Positions 25,189 to 34,282 are shown, counted from the stretch's first letter. The stretch is DNA of 53,179 bases from Phycisphaerales bacterium (GCA_022843045.1 JALHOJ010000020.1:1-53179), one strand, 5' to 3'. Program-made: numbers and translations. The notes: generated by a model from the letters alone, not told the origin.

Positions 25189-26448
25189 ATGACTGTGGCA
25201 AGATCAGGGATGGTCGAACAGAGCTCTGTGTCCGACGGCTTTGCGGTCGCGGCACTCGATGTCGCACGGGCTTTGGGCGCGGGTCTTCGTGAGGTGGTTG
25301 AGCAGATTTCGAGCGATCAAGTTCGAACAGGACCAGAGTTCGCAAGCATTTTTGAAATTGACGACAATTTAGCGTGGAAACTGCTCAGCATAGCAAAGCC
25401 CGGGACGTCTCCAGACGTCCTTCAGAAGGTGCCTGGTGAATCAGGGATGCGAACGTTTTTTCGAGCGGCTCAGCGCAAAGGTGCCAGCGATAAGTCCATT
25501 GCGAGAGTGCGTGCTGCGATGGTTGCGTACCAGTCGCTCATAGACACACATGCCGGCGACCGCGCGGGGTTGGATTCACTGCTGAGCAACTTGAATGGCG
25601 CGGAGCGAACGAGCGATGTAGGAACAAGACGGGCTGCATTCCGAGCAAACTCGTCACTACTAGGAGTTCAGGCGGATGTTCAGGTTTCTGCGTACTTCTT
25701 CTGGCCAGAGCAGCACGCAGATGGGAAGACGTCTTCAGCTATGGCGATCCTCCGCGGATATGGCGGCTTCCGCCGTTTGAGGTCGGATGTTGCTTGGATA
25801 CTCGGGCGAGGGCGCCGCACCGACCACAAAGGTCGTGCCTACGGGCAGGCGTTTCCGCAGCCAGTCGATGCTGAAATGGCGGAACTGCACGGGGGTGTTC
25901 CTTTGGTGCGGCTGTTTTCATCAGACAAGATGCCGCCAGTGCGACGAACAATCATGCCTGATGGCATGGCCGTCGATCGGCTGTTGCCCGGACCTGTCGG
26001 TCGTCAGGCATCGCTGACGTTTTTTCTCGCTGAGACAATGCGACCAGGATTGGCTGAGGCGAATGATCCGGACAATCCGTCGCTTCGATTGGTTACTTCA
26101 ACGCACACTCCATGTGAACAGCTTGTGTGCGACGCGTTCTTTCACAAAGACTTGCCGCCGCTCGGCGCGATCAGCTGCGTGACGGGTTCTGAATTGGGCG
26201 GGGTCTCGCTTGGGCATTGCGATCCCTGTGACCGCGTGAAGCTCTACATGGGTGCGGAAATCGAGGATCACGGGCAAGGCGTGGAGACACTGCACATTGA
26301 CAACTTGCCCCGATACCCGGAGTTGCTGGGGAACATGTGTCGGCGACAGGGAATCAACCCAGACGATCTGCGTTCGTACAGAGTAAAGGTGGACTATCCG
26401 CCGGTAGCCTCCGCCGTGATGTTCGAGCGAGCAATGTTGGCTCACTAA
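25189..26448 (+). CDS. Protein of unknown family, possibly DNA-binding
   Basis: This is a 419-residue soluble protein without signal peptide or membrane helix. I do not recognise the family. The first ~95 residues are helical, with a pattern (GPEFASIFEIDDNLAWKLLSIAKPG) that could be a helix-turn-helix of XRE type, but this is weak. The middle has AAFRANSSLLGVQADVQVSAYFF; the rest is mixed alpha/beta with scattered cysteines (CEQLVCDAFF, GHCDPCDR), the second pair near a possible metal site. ACGGAGG precedes the ATG. Codon usage is less GC-biased than in its neighbours. A regulator acting on the AT-rich repeats upstream is a reasonable guess. Confidence 0.7.
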   Translation: MTVARSGMVEQSSVSDGFAVAALDVARALGAGLREVVEQISSDQVRTGPEFASIFEIDDNLAWKLLSIAKPGTSPDVLQKVPGESGMRTFFRAAQRKGASDKSIARVRAAMVAYQSLIDTHAGDRAGLDSLLSNLNGAERTSDVGTRRAAFRANSSLLGVQADVQVSAYFFWPEQHADGKTSSAMAILRGYGGFRRLRSDVAWILGRGRRTDHKGRAYGQAFPQPVDAEMAELHGGVPLVRLFSSDKMPPVRRTIMPDGMAVDRLLPGPVGRQASLTFFLAETMRPGLAEANDPDNPSLRLVTSTHTPCEQLVCDAFFHKDLPPLGAISCVTGSELGGVSLGHCDPCDRVKLYMGAEIEDHGQGVETLHIDNLPRYPELLGNMCRRQGINPDDLRSYRVKVDYPPVASAVMFERAMLAH

Positions 26449-26474
26449 ACACTCACAATGTCGCAGCATCATGT

Positions 26475-28379
26475 TTACGCCAACAACTCCGCCATCTTCG
26501 GCTGGCTCGCCATGTACTTCTCATGCACCGCCTTGTAGTGCTTCGCGTACATCGCGTCGCACGCGTCCGCGCTGGGGAACTTCTTGCTGAAGCCCGGCAC
26601 CACATGATCGATCGTGCTCTCGGCGGCCTTGATCAGGTGGGCCATCAGCGTGCGAGGGTCTTCGGCGCCCACGGCGACGCGCACCGTTGTCGGTGAGATT
26701 CCCGCGTCCAGCAGGGCTTGCTCGCTCATCTCGCTGTGGCTGGTGATGGCGGGGCACAGCACCACGGTGTTGGGCTGGCCCAGGCTCACCTGGTGGCCGA
26801 AGATGGGGTCCAGGCAATCGAAGAAGCGGGTGAAGGCGATGCGGTCGATGTTGGGGCGGGCGCTTTGCTTGCCGTGGGCGCTCTTGCCTTCGAAGTCAAA
26901 CGTGAAGAGCGGGGCGGGGAAGCCCTGGAAGAGCACCTTCGCACGCATCGCGCTGTTTTCGTTGCCCTCCGCTGCGTTGCTCTTGACGTTGATGTCGGGG
27001 TGGGCCTGCAGGAACTCGGCGAAGGTGAGCGTGTTGATCACCTTCTGCAGCATGCGGACTTCGAGGGTGTGCATGCCGTTGATCACTTCGTAGGCCTTGT
27101 CACTATCAAGGAACGCGCCCTTGATGTAGTACACGTTCCAGAACATCGTCTCCTCGCCCTTGTAGTCGCGGGGAGTGCCGTCGGGCGCGAGGCCTCGCAC
27201 GGTGTCGTGCTTGCCCATGAACATGCGTTCGTTGCGACCGATGACCACGCCCGCGGTCGTGCTGCCGTGGCCCGAAAGGTCCTTGGTATAGCTGTGGATG
27301 ATGAAGTCGGGGCGCTCCAGGATGTCGGTCTTCTGCAGCGGGCGATGCAGGAAGGGCGTGCCGACGGTGCTGTCGCAGATCACGGTGAGGCCGCGCTTGT
27401 GGGCCTCTTTACAGATTCCCGGCACGTCCAGCACATACCCGTGCGGGTTGCAGGGGCTTTCGATGTACACATAGACCTGGCGACCGTCCTTGATGCGGTC
27501 GGCGTTTTCCTTCTGCACTTTCTCGAGCGCGGCGACGAACGCCTCGACGGTGTATCCATCGAAGAAGTTCACGCTGACGTCCATGTTCCCCTTCTTCGCG
27601 TACCAGTCGTGCATGAGCTGGTACGTGCCGCCATAGACGTTGCGGCTCGTGAGCAGGATGTCGCGGTGGCCGACGAGATGGGCGAGGATCGCGTCCACCG
27701 CCGCCATGCCGCTGTTGAAGTTCCACGCGAAGTACTCGTGCGCATAGGGGCCGGCCTCAACGTCCACGATGTGGTTGGCGAGGCTGACGTTGGTCGGGTT
27801 GAGCAGGCGCGAGTAGACCTCGAGCATCAACTCCTTGCCCTGGAACGCGTCGGTGACCCACTCGGCGCAGGCGTAGATGTACGTCGCGGTGCGCGTGATC
27901 ACGGGCTTGGCGGAGAAGATCGCCGTGACGTTGTCAAAGATCGGATAGGGCCCCTTGGGCAGGCGCTGCGTGGTGCTGGTCACGAGGCTCTGGTAGTGCG
28001 AGCGAAACCCGTGCTGCAGCGTGTCCAGCATCTTCGCAAGCTGGAAGCTCAGGAACTTCTGGGCCGCGAAGCGCTCGACGCGGTCCTGGCGCGGCAGGCT
28101 GGCAAGCTCCGCGACGCCCGTCTCCCACATGCGCTTGAGATCAGCATGCCCGCGATACAGATGTTCGCAGAAGCTACCCATCCGCTTGCCGTACTCGCTC
28201 GCGGGATCAAGCCCAAAGTGGCGAAGCTGCTCAGCGACCAGCCCGTCGATATCACCGGCCTGCGTGGTGTGGCGGCGGGGAGAGATTTCACGGGCGAGCG
28301 CGATGTCGCTGCCCGGGATGTGCGCAGGTTGATGGGTGACGTGGTGGGTGGGAGTGGCGGGGGTGGGGGAATGGGCCAT
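26475..28379 (-). CDS. Trans-sulfuration-type PLP enzyme with long N-terminal extension
   Basis: This is a Cys/Met-metabolism PLP enzyme (cystathionine gamma-synthase/lyase or O-acylhomoserine sulfhydrylase family), cytoplasmic. From the ATG at 28379 it has 634 residues, against about 400 for the family. YSRLLNPT (189-196) is the family's cofactor-site signature. Asp336 (VICDST) pairs with the PLP nitrogen and Lys366 (HSYTKDLSGHG) binds PLP. The first ~150 residues are an extra, mostly helical domain (QKFLSFQLAKMLDTLQHGF) with no fold that I recognise. The start is uncertain, since the frame is open further upstream. Reaction specificity cannot be told; the long form may be a separate subfamily. 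Confidence 0.8.
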   Translation of the reverse strand: MAHSPTPATPTHHVTHQPAHIPGSDIALAREISPRRHTTQAGDIDGLVAEQLRHFGLDPASEYGKRMGSFCEHLYRGHADLKRMWETGVAELASLPRQDRVERFAAQKFLSFQLAKMLDTLQHGFRSHYQSLVTSTTQRLPKGPYPIFDNVTAIFSAKPVITRTATYIYACAEWVTDAFQGKELMLEVYSRLLNPTNVSLANHIVDVEAGPYAHEYFAWNFNSGMAAVDAILAHLVGHRDILLTSRNVYGGTYQLMHDWYAKKGNMDVSVNFFDGYTVEAFVAALEKVQKENADRIKDGRQVYVYIESPCNPHGYVLDVPGICKEAHKRGLTVICDSTVGTPFLHRPLQKTDILERPDFIIHSYTKDLSGHGSTTAGVVIGRNERMFMGKHDTVRGLAPDGTPRDYKGEETMFWNVYYIKGAFLDSDKAYEVINGMHTLEVRMLQKVINTLTFAEFLQAHPDINVKSNAAEGNENSAMRAKVLFQGFPAPLFTFDFEGKSAHGKQSARPNIDRIAFTRFFDCLDPIFGHQVSLGQPNTVVLCPAITSHSEMSEQALLDAGISPTTVRVAVGAEDPRTLMAHLIKAAESTIDHVVPGFSKKFPSADACDAMYAKHYKAVHEKYMASQPKMAELLA

Positions 28380-28566
28380 GGGAGAGGGTAGGGATTGGGT
28401 CCGACGGCCCGTCGTCGCCAGCCCATAACGCTCCGCAAGCGGCCTTGGAGCGGTCACGCTGCCAGCCATCGAGTTAGCGTTCCACCGCAAGTCGGCCAGT
28501 CGTCCGTGCAATCGATGCGGGCCGGCGTCGTTCTTCCGTTGGGTATCTGCCTTGAAGGAGCTGCTC

Positions 28567-29694
28567 ATGCGTATCGGATCGACGATCATTCCGCTGGTTG
28601 CGACATGTCTGCTGGGCGGTTTGCTCGCCCCTGTCCACGCGCAATGGACCACGCAGCAGGTCAGTGCGCCGAGACTTCAGTATCGCACGTTCCAAAGCGC
28701 CGCGGCAGGCACCGCCGTGAGTTTTCACGTCTACACCCCGCCCCAGTACGACCAGCAGCCCCTGCGCCGTTTTCCAGTGCTGTACTGGCTGCACGGTGCG
28801 GGATCGGCCACTGCGGGCATCGCACCGATGACCAACTGGTTCGCGTCGGCGATGGCGGCGGGTGATCTGGCCCCGATGATCGTGGTGTTTCCCAATGGCA
28901 TGCCTTATGGCATGTATTGCGACGCCGTCGACGGCTCGCGCCCGATCGAAACCGTCATCATCGACGAACTCATTCCACACGTCGATGCGACGTTGCGCAC
29001 GATCCCCTCCCGTCGAGGCAGAATTCTCGAGGGCTTCAGCATGGGCGGCTTCGGAACCGCGCGCTTTGGCGCCAAGCACTGCGAGTTGTTCGCCGGAGTA
29101 TCGATCCTTGCCGCAGGCCCGATGCAAACGGACTTTCCCAACGCTCCTGAGGGCGCGCCAAACCCGCCCGCGGTGCGGGAGATGATCTTCCAGGATGTGT
29201 GGAACGGCGATGCTTCGCTGTTTCTCGCGGACTCGCCCTGGATGCTCGCGGAGGTGCACGCGGCGAGCATCCGTGCGAACGACCCGCTGATTCGCGTGGC
29301 CGTCGGAGAGAGTGATAGCGGGCTCGAACCCAACATCGCCTTCCATGAACGCCTGGAGAGCCTTGCCGTCGCGCACACGTTCGAGACATTTGCGGGCGTC
29401 GGCCACAACACCCTCGCACTGCTGTCGGCGATGGGTCCGGCCAACTGGAACTTCTATCGCGACGCGTTGAACACTCGCTGCGACGCCGTCGACTTCAACA
29501 ACGATGGCACAAGTTTCGATCCTCAGGACATCGACGCATTGCTGAGCGTCTTCAGCGAGGGCCCCTGCATCCCGGCAACCGCAGCCTGCAACGACATCGA
29601 CTTCAACAACGACGGAGCGTTGTTTGACCCCTGCGACATCGATAGCTTCCTGCAGCGTTACAGTGAAGGACCCTGCACACTTTGCGGCGTGTGA
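28567..29694 (+). CDS. Secreted esterase (feruloyl-esterase-like) with GC-type dockerin
   Basis: This is a 375-residue exported alpha/beta hydrolase of the esterase D / feruloyl esterase group. The ATG at 28567 is chosen over an earlier in-frame TTG because GAAGGAG lies seven bases upstream. The signal peptide ends APVHAQ. The catalytic domain spans ~27-300: HGAG oxyanion turn (76-79), nucleophile Ser158 in GFSMGG, probable Asp250 (GESD) and His280 (GVGHNT). Residues 305-375 are the GC-type dockerin. Such enzymes release ester-linked groups from plant or algal polysaccharides. This is the only dockerin cargo here with a clear polysaccharide-related domain, the classic dockerin role. Confidence 0.88.
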   Translation: MRIGSTIIPLVATCLLGGLLAPVHAQWTTQQVSAPRLQYRTFQSAAAGTAVSFHVYTPPQYDQQPLRRFPVLYWLHGAGSATAGIAPMTNWFASAMAAGDLAPMIVVFPNGMPYGMYCDAVDGSRPIETVIIDELIPHVDATLRTIPSRRGRILEGFSMGGFGTARFGAKHCELFAGVSILAAGPMQTDFPNAPEGAPNPPAVREMIFQDVWNGDASLFLADSPWMLAEVHAASIRANDPLIRVAVGESDSGLEPNIAFHERLESLAVAHTFETFAGVGHNTLALLSAMGPANWNFYRDALNTRCDAVDFNNDGTSFDPQDIDALLSVFSEGPCIPATAACNDIDFNNDGALFDPCDIDSFLQRYSEGPCTLCGV

Positions 29695-29872
29695 AAGGGA
29701 AACCCCGACCTTCGAGCTGGATTGCCGCGTGCCTCTCACAGCCTTTCGTCGCCCGGAAAGCGACCTGACTATCAAGCGAACAGCGGATTCGGATTTGATC
29801 CGGTGGGTCTTGTTCATGCCGCCGCAAGTGCTGATGTGGCGCGAGTTTCAGATTAAGTTCGCAACGGCAGCC

Positions 29873-29901
29873 TTGCAAATTCACACCTTTGGGTGTATAT
29901 T
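29873..29901 (+). promoter_or_regulatory. Promoter with a palindrome in its spacer
   Basis: TTGCAA (29873-29878), 17 bases, TATATT (29896-29901). The spacer contains ACACC-tttg-GGTGT (29883-29896), an inverted repeat touching the -10 box, a natural place for a repressor. It serves the gene at 29946. Confidence 0.75.
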
Positions 29902-29945
29902 GGTTTCGGGAGTGGTTTTGCTCGGGGTAATCGGGAGTTTTGCCA

Positions 29946-31223
29946 ATGACATCCAGTGTGCGAGGCGTGAGTCGGAACGGGTGGTTCGCCGGGTTGGCGT
30001 CTGTCGCGCTGGTTGCAAGCGCGTCCGGGCAAGTCTCGTGGCAGCGATTGCCAAACGGGGGCAGTTCACTCTCCCGCAGCATCATCACGGCATCGGACAG
30101 CGGGCGGGTGTATGGCAATGTGACGGGGTTGCCTGTGCCTACGCCGGCGTTTGTGTGGTCCGCCTCACAAGGCGAGTCTTCGATCATCGTGCCTGGTGTG
30201 AGCGCGTTCTCCTTGCAGCATGTCGGCGGCGAAGGCGATGTGCTCATCGGCTGGGGCAGCGTTTCAGGTCAGTTCCACCTCCTGCGCCACATCGTCAACT
30301 CATCCGTGACCCACCTATTGGGCGAGCCCAATCGGGGGTATCCGTATTCCGACGCCAGCGACGACGGCATGGTGGTCGCGGCGAGCCGCGACGCCCAGTT
30401 CAGCGGCTTCAGCCAGAACTTGTTCTGGTGGGACGCCGCAGGCATGCGCCACGAGTTCGTCAATCCGACCTTGGGCGCGTTCCAATCGGTGGAGTACGGT
30501 GGACCGGTGGTCGATCCCGCGGGGTCGCGTGTTGCTGTGCGCCGGACCATCCGCACGCAGCCCCCTGAGTCTTTCGCAGCATTCAGCACGCAGACCTTCA
30601 TCATCGACACATCGACTGAGCAGAGCGAGGCGGCATGCATCAGCTCGACGACCGACGACATCTTCACGACTGCCTTGCGACCTGACGGCACGCTCTACGC
30701 CGGGCGCGGCTACGAACCGACCGTGGTGCCCCTCTCGTGCGGCGACGCCCCGAGCTTTGTGGTGTTCAGCACGTCCGCGGACGGTCAGGTGCTGCTGGGT
30801 CGCAACAAGTTCCGCGATCGCGCGGGCGTTGAGCACACCATCGCGCAGTATTTGGTCGCCAATGGCGTCCCCGCGACGGGATACTCGATGCGTGCCGAGG
30901 GCGACATCTCGCCCAACGGCCGGTACTTCGTCGTTTCGGCTTCGCGGCTGCAACCCACGTACGACACGGGGTACTTCCTGGTGGATCTGGGTCCAAGCGG
31001 TCTAATCTGCAACGACATCGACGTGAACAACGACGCCAGTTCCTTCGATCCCACCGACATCGACGCCTTCCTGAGCGTCTTCAGCGAAGGCCCTTGCGTT
31101 CCTGCAACGGCAACCTGCGATGCCATCGACTTCAACAACGACGGCGCGATCTTTGACCCCTGCGACATCGACAGCTTCCTGCTGGTGTTCAGCGAAGGGC
31201 CCTGCACACTCTGTGGGGAATAA
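29946..31223 (+). CDS. Secreted repeat protein with GC-type dockerin
   Basis: This is a 425-residue exported protein. ATG at 29946 is chosen because GGGAG lies eight bases upstream. The signal peptide ends VALVASASGQ. The body (~35-350) has loose repeats with the form S..SDDGMVVAAS, DPAGSRVAVRR and STSADGQVLLGRN. This is the S-x-DG-x-V pattern of HAF-type extracellular repeats, which probably fold as a propeller. Residues 355-425 are the dockerin; its first calcium loop is unusual (DVNNDASSFDPTD), and it ends CTLCGE. A strong promoter lies 45 bases upstream. The function is unknown. Confidence 0.83.
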   Translation: MTSSVRGVSRNGWFAGLASVALVASASGQVSWQRLPNGGSSLSRSIITASDSGRVYGNVTGLPVPTPAFVWSASQGESSIIVPGVSAFSLQHVGGEGDVLIGWGSVSGQFHLLRHIVNSSVTHLLGEPNRGYPYSDASDDGMVVAASRDAQFSGFSQNLFWWDAAGMRHEFVNPTLGAFQSVEYGGPVVDPAGSRVAVRRTIRTQPPESFAAFSTQTFIIDTSTEQSEAACISSTTDDIFTTALRPDGTLYAGRGYEPTVVPLSCGDAPSFVVFSTSADGQVLLGRNKFRDRAGVEHTIAQYLVANGVPATGYSMRAEGDISPNGRYFVVSASRLQPTYDTGYFLVDLGPSGLICNDIDVNNDASSFDPTDIDAFLSVFSEGPCVPATATCDAIDFNNDGAIFDPCDIDSFLLVFSEGPCTLCGE

Positions 31224-31667
31224 CTGCAAATGTGACAATGTGGCTTCCGTGATCTCGTCGTAGCCGCGTGCACTGAGTCCTGCACGGCGGCAGGGGGGTA
31301 GGGCGTTGCGCCCGAAGTCGCAGGGGCCGCAACGTCCGCATGACGGGACCTTGATTAAACCTTCATGAGATCGGTCCCGGAGGTCACTGTTTTCTCTGAT
31401 AGAAATTCTCTCAACGCCTGAAACCAACCCGGGTTTGCAACGAATCAGATCGTGCCGATTCTGGTAGAGGCAACGCGTTGTGCGCGAAACGACGCTCTTC
31501 ACTCCTTGGCCCAGACTCTGTCGATCGGCACGGTCTCCGCACGTTGCGGCGACCTGCTCTCGGGCCAAGCACACAGATACAGACGACCCCATCACGATCT
31601 TCTGAACGCTTCAGGCACCTTGGGTGGAGCCTGTGTTCGGTCATTCTCCAGCTTCGAAAGGAAGTCC
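31224..31667. other. Intergenic region with two hairpins between dockerin genes
   Basis: No gene is supported in these 444 bases. A GC hairpin (CGTGCA 31267-31272 with TGCACG 31281-31286, extended by GCCG/CGGC) lies 40 bases past the stop. A 7-bp stem CGGGACC (31344-31350) with GGTCCCG (31373-31379) follows, with GTTTTCTCT after it; together they may terminate the upstream transcript. I see no clear promoter for the gene at 31668. Confidence 0.45.
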
Positions 31668-32891
31668 ATGCCTCGCGTCACTCCGTTTGTGGTCCTTGCA
31701 ACAGCCTCTTTCGCCACCGCATCCTTCGCGCAGCCTGAGGTCTTCACCGACCTTGGCGGGTTCGCCGCGCCCCTGACTCCGCCGAGCCAGGTGAGTGGTG
31801 CGGCACTGATCGTCGGGGGCGATGCTGCGCCGGAGATACTGACCGTCAAGTGGTATCGCTTCATCGTGGAGCAAGAGATCTCGGCGCCGGCGTTCTTTCA
31901 GACAACCACGACGGCCTCGACTGTGTTTGCAGGCCCGGCGAACGTTTCGCTCGCCTTGTATAACGCCGCGGGCGGGTTGGTCGCCACGGAGTTTGGCGGA
32001 GAGAGCGCAGGCTTGTCGTTTGGGTCCACGCTTCCCGGCCCGCGCAGTGCGGGCGAGAACTATGGCCGAGACGGCGCAACGTTGCCGGTCGGGGAGTATT
32101 ACCTCGCCGTTGCGGCGGGCGGCAGCAGCAGTGTGACCGCAGGCGCAACGGACTGGAACGTCACGACGACTGCGTCGCTCTTGCTCGATCTTGACAATGT
32201 GTTCGGCGCCTACGCGCTCACTCTGGCGCTTTCGTTCGGCAACACCGATCCCACCGCGAGCGCCCCGCCCGCGAACGATGAGTGTGCGAACGCGCTCGTC
32301 GTGACAGATGGTCAGGCATGGATCGGCAGCAACGAGCTCGCGAACGCCGATGGGGATCTGTCGTGCTACAACCCGCTGCCCGGCGAGACTTTCCCGGATG
32401 TGTGGTTCAAGTTCACGCCCGCCTCCTCGGGCGTCGTCAACGCCTTCTCGAACGTTCAAGATTTCTCCGATGCGGTGCTGCCCGCCCTCGCACGATTCGA
32501 TGGCTGCGGCCAGCCCAGCGTGCAGTGCGGGCAGATCGAAGTGTCGGGTGGCAATGTGGGCACCAGACTCATCTTCGACGCAGTGGGTGGGCGTACCTAC
32601 TTCATCGCGTTGGGAGGCCTCCAAGGCAACACCGGTCCAATCAACTTCACGGTCAACCTCACGCCCGCCGCGGGCTGCGACTCGGTCGATTTCAATAACG
32701 ACAGTTCGCTCTTTGACCCGATCGATATCGACGCGTTCTTCAGCGTCTTCAGCGAAGGCCCTTGTGTGCCCGCGACTGCGACATGCAACGACGTGGACTT
32801 CAACAACGACGGTTCGCTCTTTGATCCGTGTGATGTCGATTCGTTCCTGTTGGCCTTCAGCGAAGGGCCTTGCACGCTCTGCGGGCAGTAA
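31668..32891 (+). CDS. Secreted protein with pre-peptidase-like region and GC-type dockerin
   Basis: This is a 407-residue exported protein. ATG at 31668 has AAAGGAAG before it; the frame is open upstream, but nothing there looks coding. The signal peptide ends FATASFAQ. Residues ~20-200 form a beta-rich N-terminal region. Residues ~205-335 begin PPANDECANALVV and include FPDVWFKFTPASSG and RTYFIALGG. This is the pattern of the secreted C-terminal (PPC-like) beta sandwiches found next to many planctomycete exported proteins. Residues 337-407 are the GC-type dockerin. No enzyme motif is visible. It lies 33 bases before the ABC permease, separated by a hairpin. Confidence 0.83.
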   Translation: MPRVTPFVVLATASFATASFAQPEVFTDLGGFAAPLTPPSQVSGAALIVGGDAAPEILTVKWYRFIVEQEISAPAFFQTTTTASTVFAGPANVSLALYNAAGGLVATEFGGESAGLSFGSTLPGPRSAGENYGRDGATLPVGEYYLAVAAGGSSSVTAGATDWNVTTTASLLLDLDNVFGAYALTLALSFGNTDPTASAPPANDECANALVVTDGQAWIGSNELANADGDLSCYNPLPGETFPDVWFKFTPASSGVVNAFSNVQDFSDAVLPALARFDGCGQPSVQCGQIEVSGGNVGTRLIFDAVGGRTYFIALGGLQGNTGPINFTVNLTPAAGCDSVDFNNDSSLFDPIDIDAFFSVFSEGPCVPATATCNDVDFNNDGSLFDPCDVDSFLLAFSEGPCTLCGQ

Positions 32892-32906
32892 TCTTCGGCC
32901 AAATGG

Positions 32907-32940
32907 CAGGTGGCACAGGCATGAATGCCTGTGCCGCCTG
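32907..32940. repeat. 15-bp palindrome over the permease start
   Basis: The arms 32907-32921 and 32926-32940 pair over 15 bases with one T-G wobble around the loop TGAA (core GGCACAGGCA / TGCCTGTGCC). It covers both candidate ATG codons of the permease. It may be a REP-like element, an attenuator, or a terminator for the dockerin gene without a T-run. Confidence 0.75.
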
Positions 32941-34094
32941 GCCCGTGGCCGTACCCTTTCGCCTTGCTCCGTCTCGCCCTCCGCATGCTGTTCGGCGATC
33001 GCACCAAGTACATCACGCTGGTGCTGGGCTTGGCGTTCGCCGCGCTTTTGATGAATCAGCAGGGGGCGATATTCCTGGGGCTGTTGCGTCAAGCCACCGG
33101 CCCGCTGCAGAACGTGACGCAGCCGGATCTGTGGGTGGTTGATCCCGACACGCCCTGGGTCGCGGAGTATCGCTCGCTGTCGGACCAGAAGCTCAACCGC
33201 GTCCGCTCCGTCGCGGGCGTCGCGTGGGCAGAGCCGTTTTTCAACGGCATCGCGGTCTGTGAGCTTGCTTCGGGCACGTTCAAGCGCGTCCAGATTCTGG
33301 GCATCGCTCGCACCACGCTCGCGGGCCGCCCGCCCGAGATGATCGAGGGTCGCCTCGAGGACCTCTGGATGCCCGACGCGATCGTGGTCGAGAAGAAGTC
33401 GATGGTGCTGCTGGGCAACGCCAAGGTCGGCGACGTCATCAAGATCAACGACCGTCGCGCCGTGATCGTCGGGGTCTGCAAGGCCCGCATGGGCTTTGAG
33501 GGCAACGCCACGATCTACACGACCTTCGACAACGCCGTGCAGTTCACGCCCGTGGGTCGCGAACGCATCAGCTACATCCTCGTCAAGGCCAAGGACGGAT
33601 TCGACCTTCAGACAGTCAAGGCCAGCATCGACGCCCTCGGCGACGTCCGCGCCTTCACCAGCGAGGAGTTCAGCCAGCGCTCCAAGCACTTCATCATGGT
33701 CGCCACCGGCATCGGCATCAACTTCGGCATCACCATCCTGCTGGGCTTTGTCGTGGGCCTGCTGCTCTCGGCGAGCATCTTCTACCAGTTCACCATCGAG
33801 AATCTCCGCCACTTTGCGGTGCTCAAGGCCATGGGCGCGCGCACACCCACGCTCCTGGCCATGATCACGCTCCAGGCCCTGACCGTCGGCACCATCGGCT
33901 ACGGCATCGGCGCGGGCGTCGCGGGCGTCTTCGCCCTCGCCGCGGCGAAGGCCGAGAGCGAATTGCAAGTGCTCTTCCCCTGGCAACTGCTGGTGGGTTC
34001 GTTCATTGCGACGATCTTCACGATCATGCTGGGCAGCATCATCTCGCTGCGCCGGGTGGCAACGGTGTCTCCTGGAACTGTCTTCGCGTCCTGA
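32925..34094 (+). CDS. ABC transporter permease, DevC/FtsX-like
   Basis: This is an inner-membrane permease subunit of the MacB/FtsX/DevC type. The 389 residues have one helix near 28-50 (GDRTKYITLVLGLAFAALL) and a periplasmic region of ~200 residues. Three helices follow near 255-282, 300-325 and 350-372, with the conserved cytoplasmic loop LRHFAVLKAMGAR, which contacts the ATPase. In cyanobacterial DevBCA the complex exports glycolipids. No ATPase or membrane-fusion gene is next to it, which is unusual. The start is uncertain: ATG at 32925 lies in a strong hairpin, and a later GTG (32931) or TTG (32964) may be used instead. Confidence 0.83.
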   Translation: MPVPPGPWPYPFALLRLALRMLFGDRTKYITLVLGLAFAALLMNQQGAIFLGLLRQATGPLQNVTQPDLWVVDPDTPWVAEYRSLSDQKLNRVRSVAGVAWAEPFFNGIAVCELASGTFKRVQILGIARTTLAGRPPEMIEGRLEDLWMPDAIVVEKKSMVLLGNAKVGDVIKINDRRAVIVGVCKARMGFEGNATIYTTFDNAVQFTPVGRERISYILVKAKDGFDLQTVKASIDALGDVRAFTSEEFSQRSKHFIMVATGIGINFGITILLGFVVGLLLSASIFYQFTIENLRHFAVLKAMGARTPTLLAMITLQALTVGTIGYGIGAGVAGVFALAAAKAESELQVLFPWQLLVGSFIATIFTIMLGSIISLRRVATVSPGTVFAS

Positions 34095-34282
34095 TGCGAA
34101 GCTGGGGAACCTGCGGGGCTGATCAGGCGAACAAGGTCCGTTTCTTCAAAGTATCTTCGCCCAGCATTCGCGCCACATGTGCGCGAAGTCGTGCTCGCTC
34201 CTTCTAATGTCGTTGAGTCGCTTCCGCACGCGCGGCGCGACCCGCACATTCTGGTCGAAAGGCCAGCACAGGAGAGAGCATC

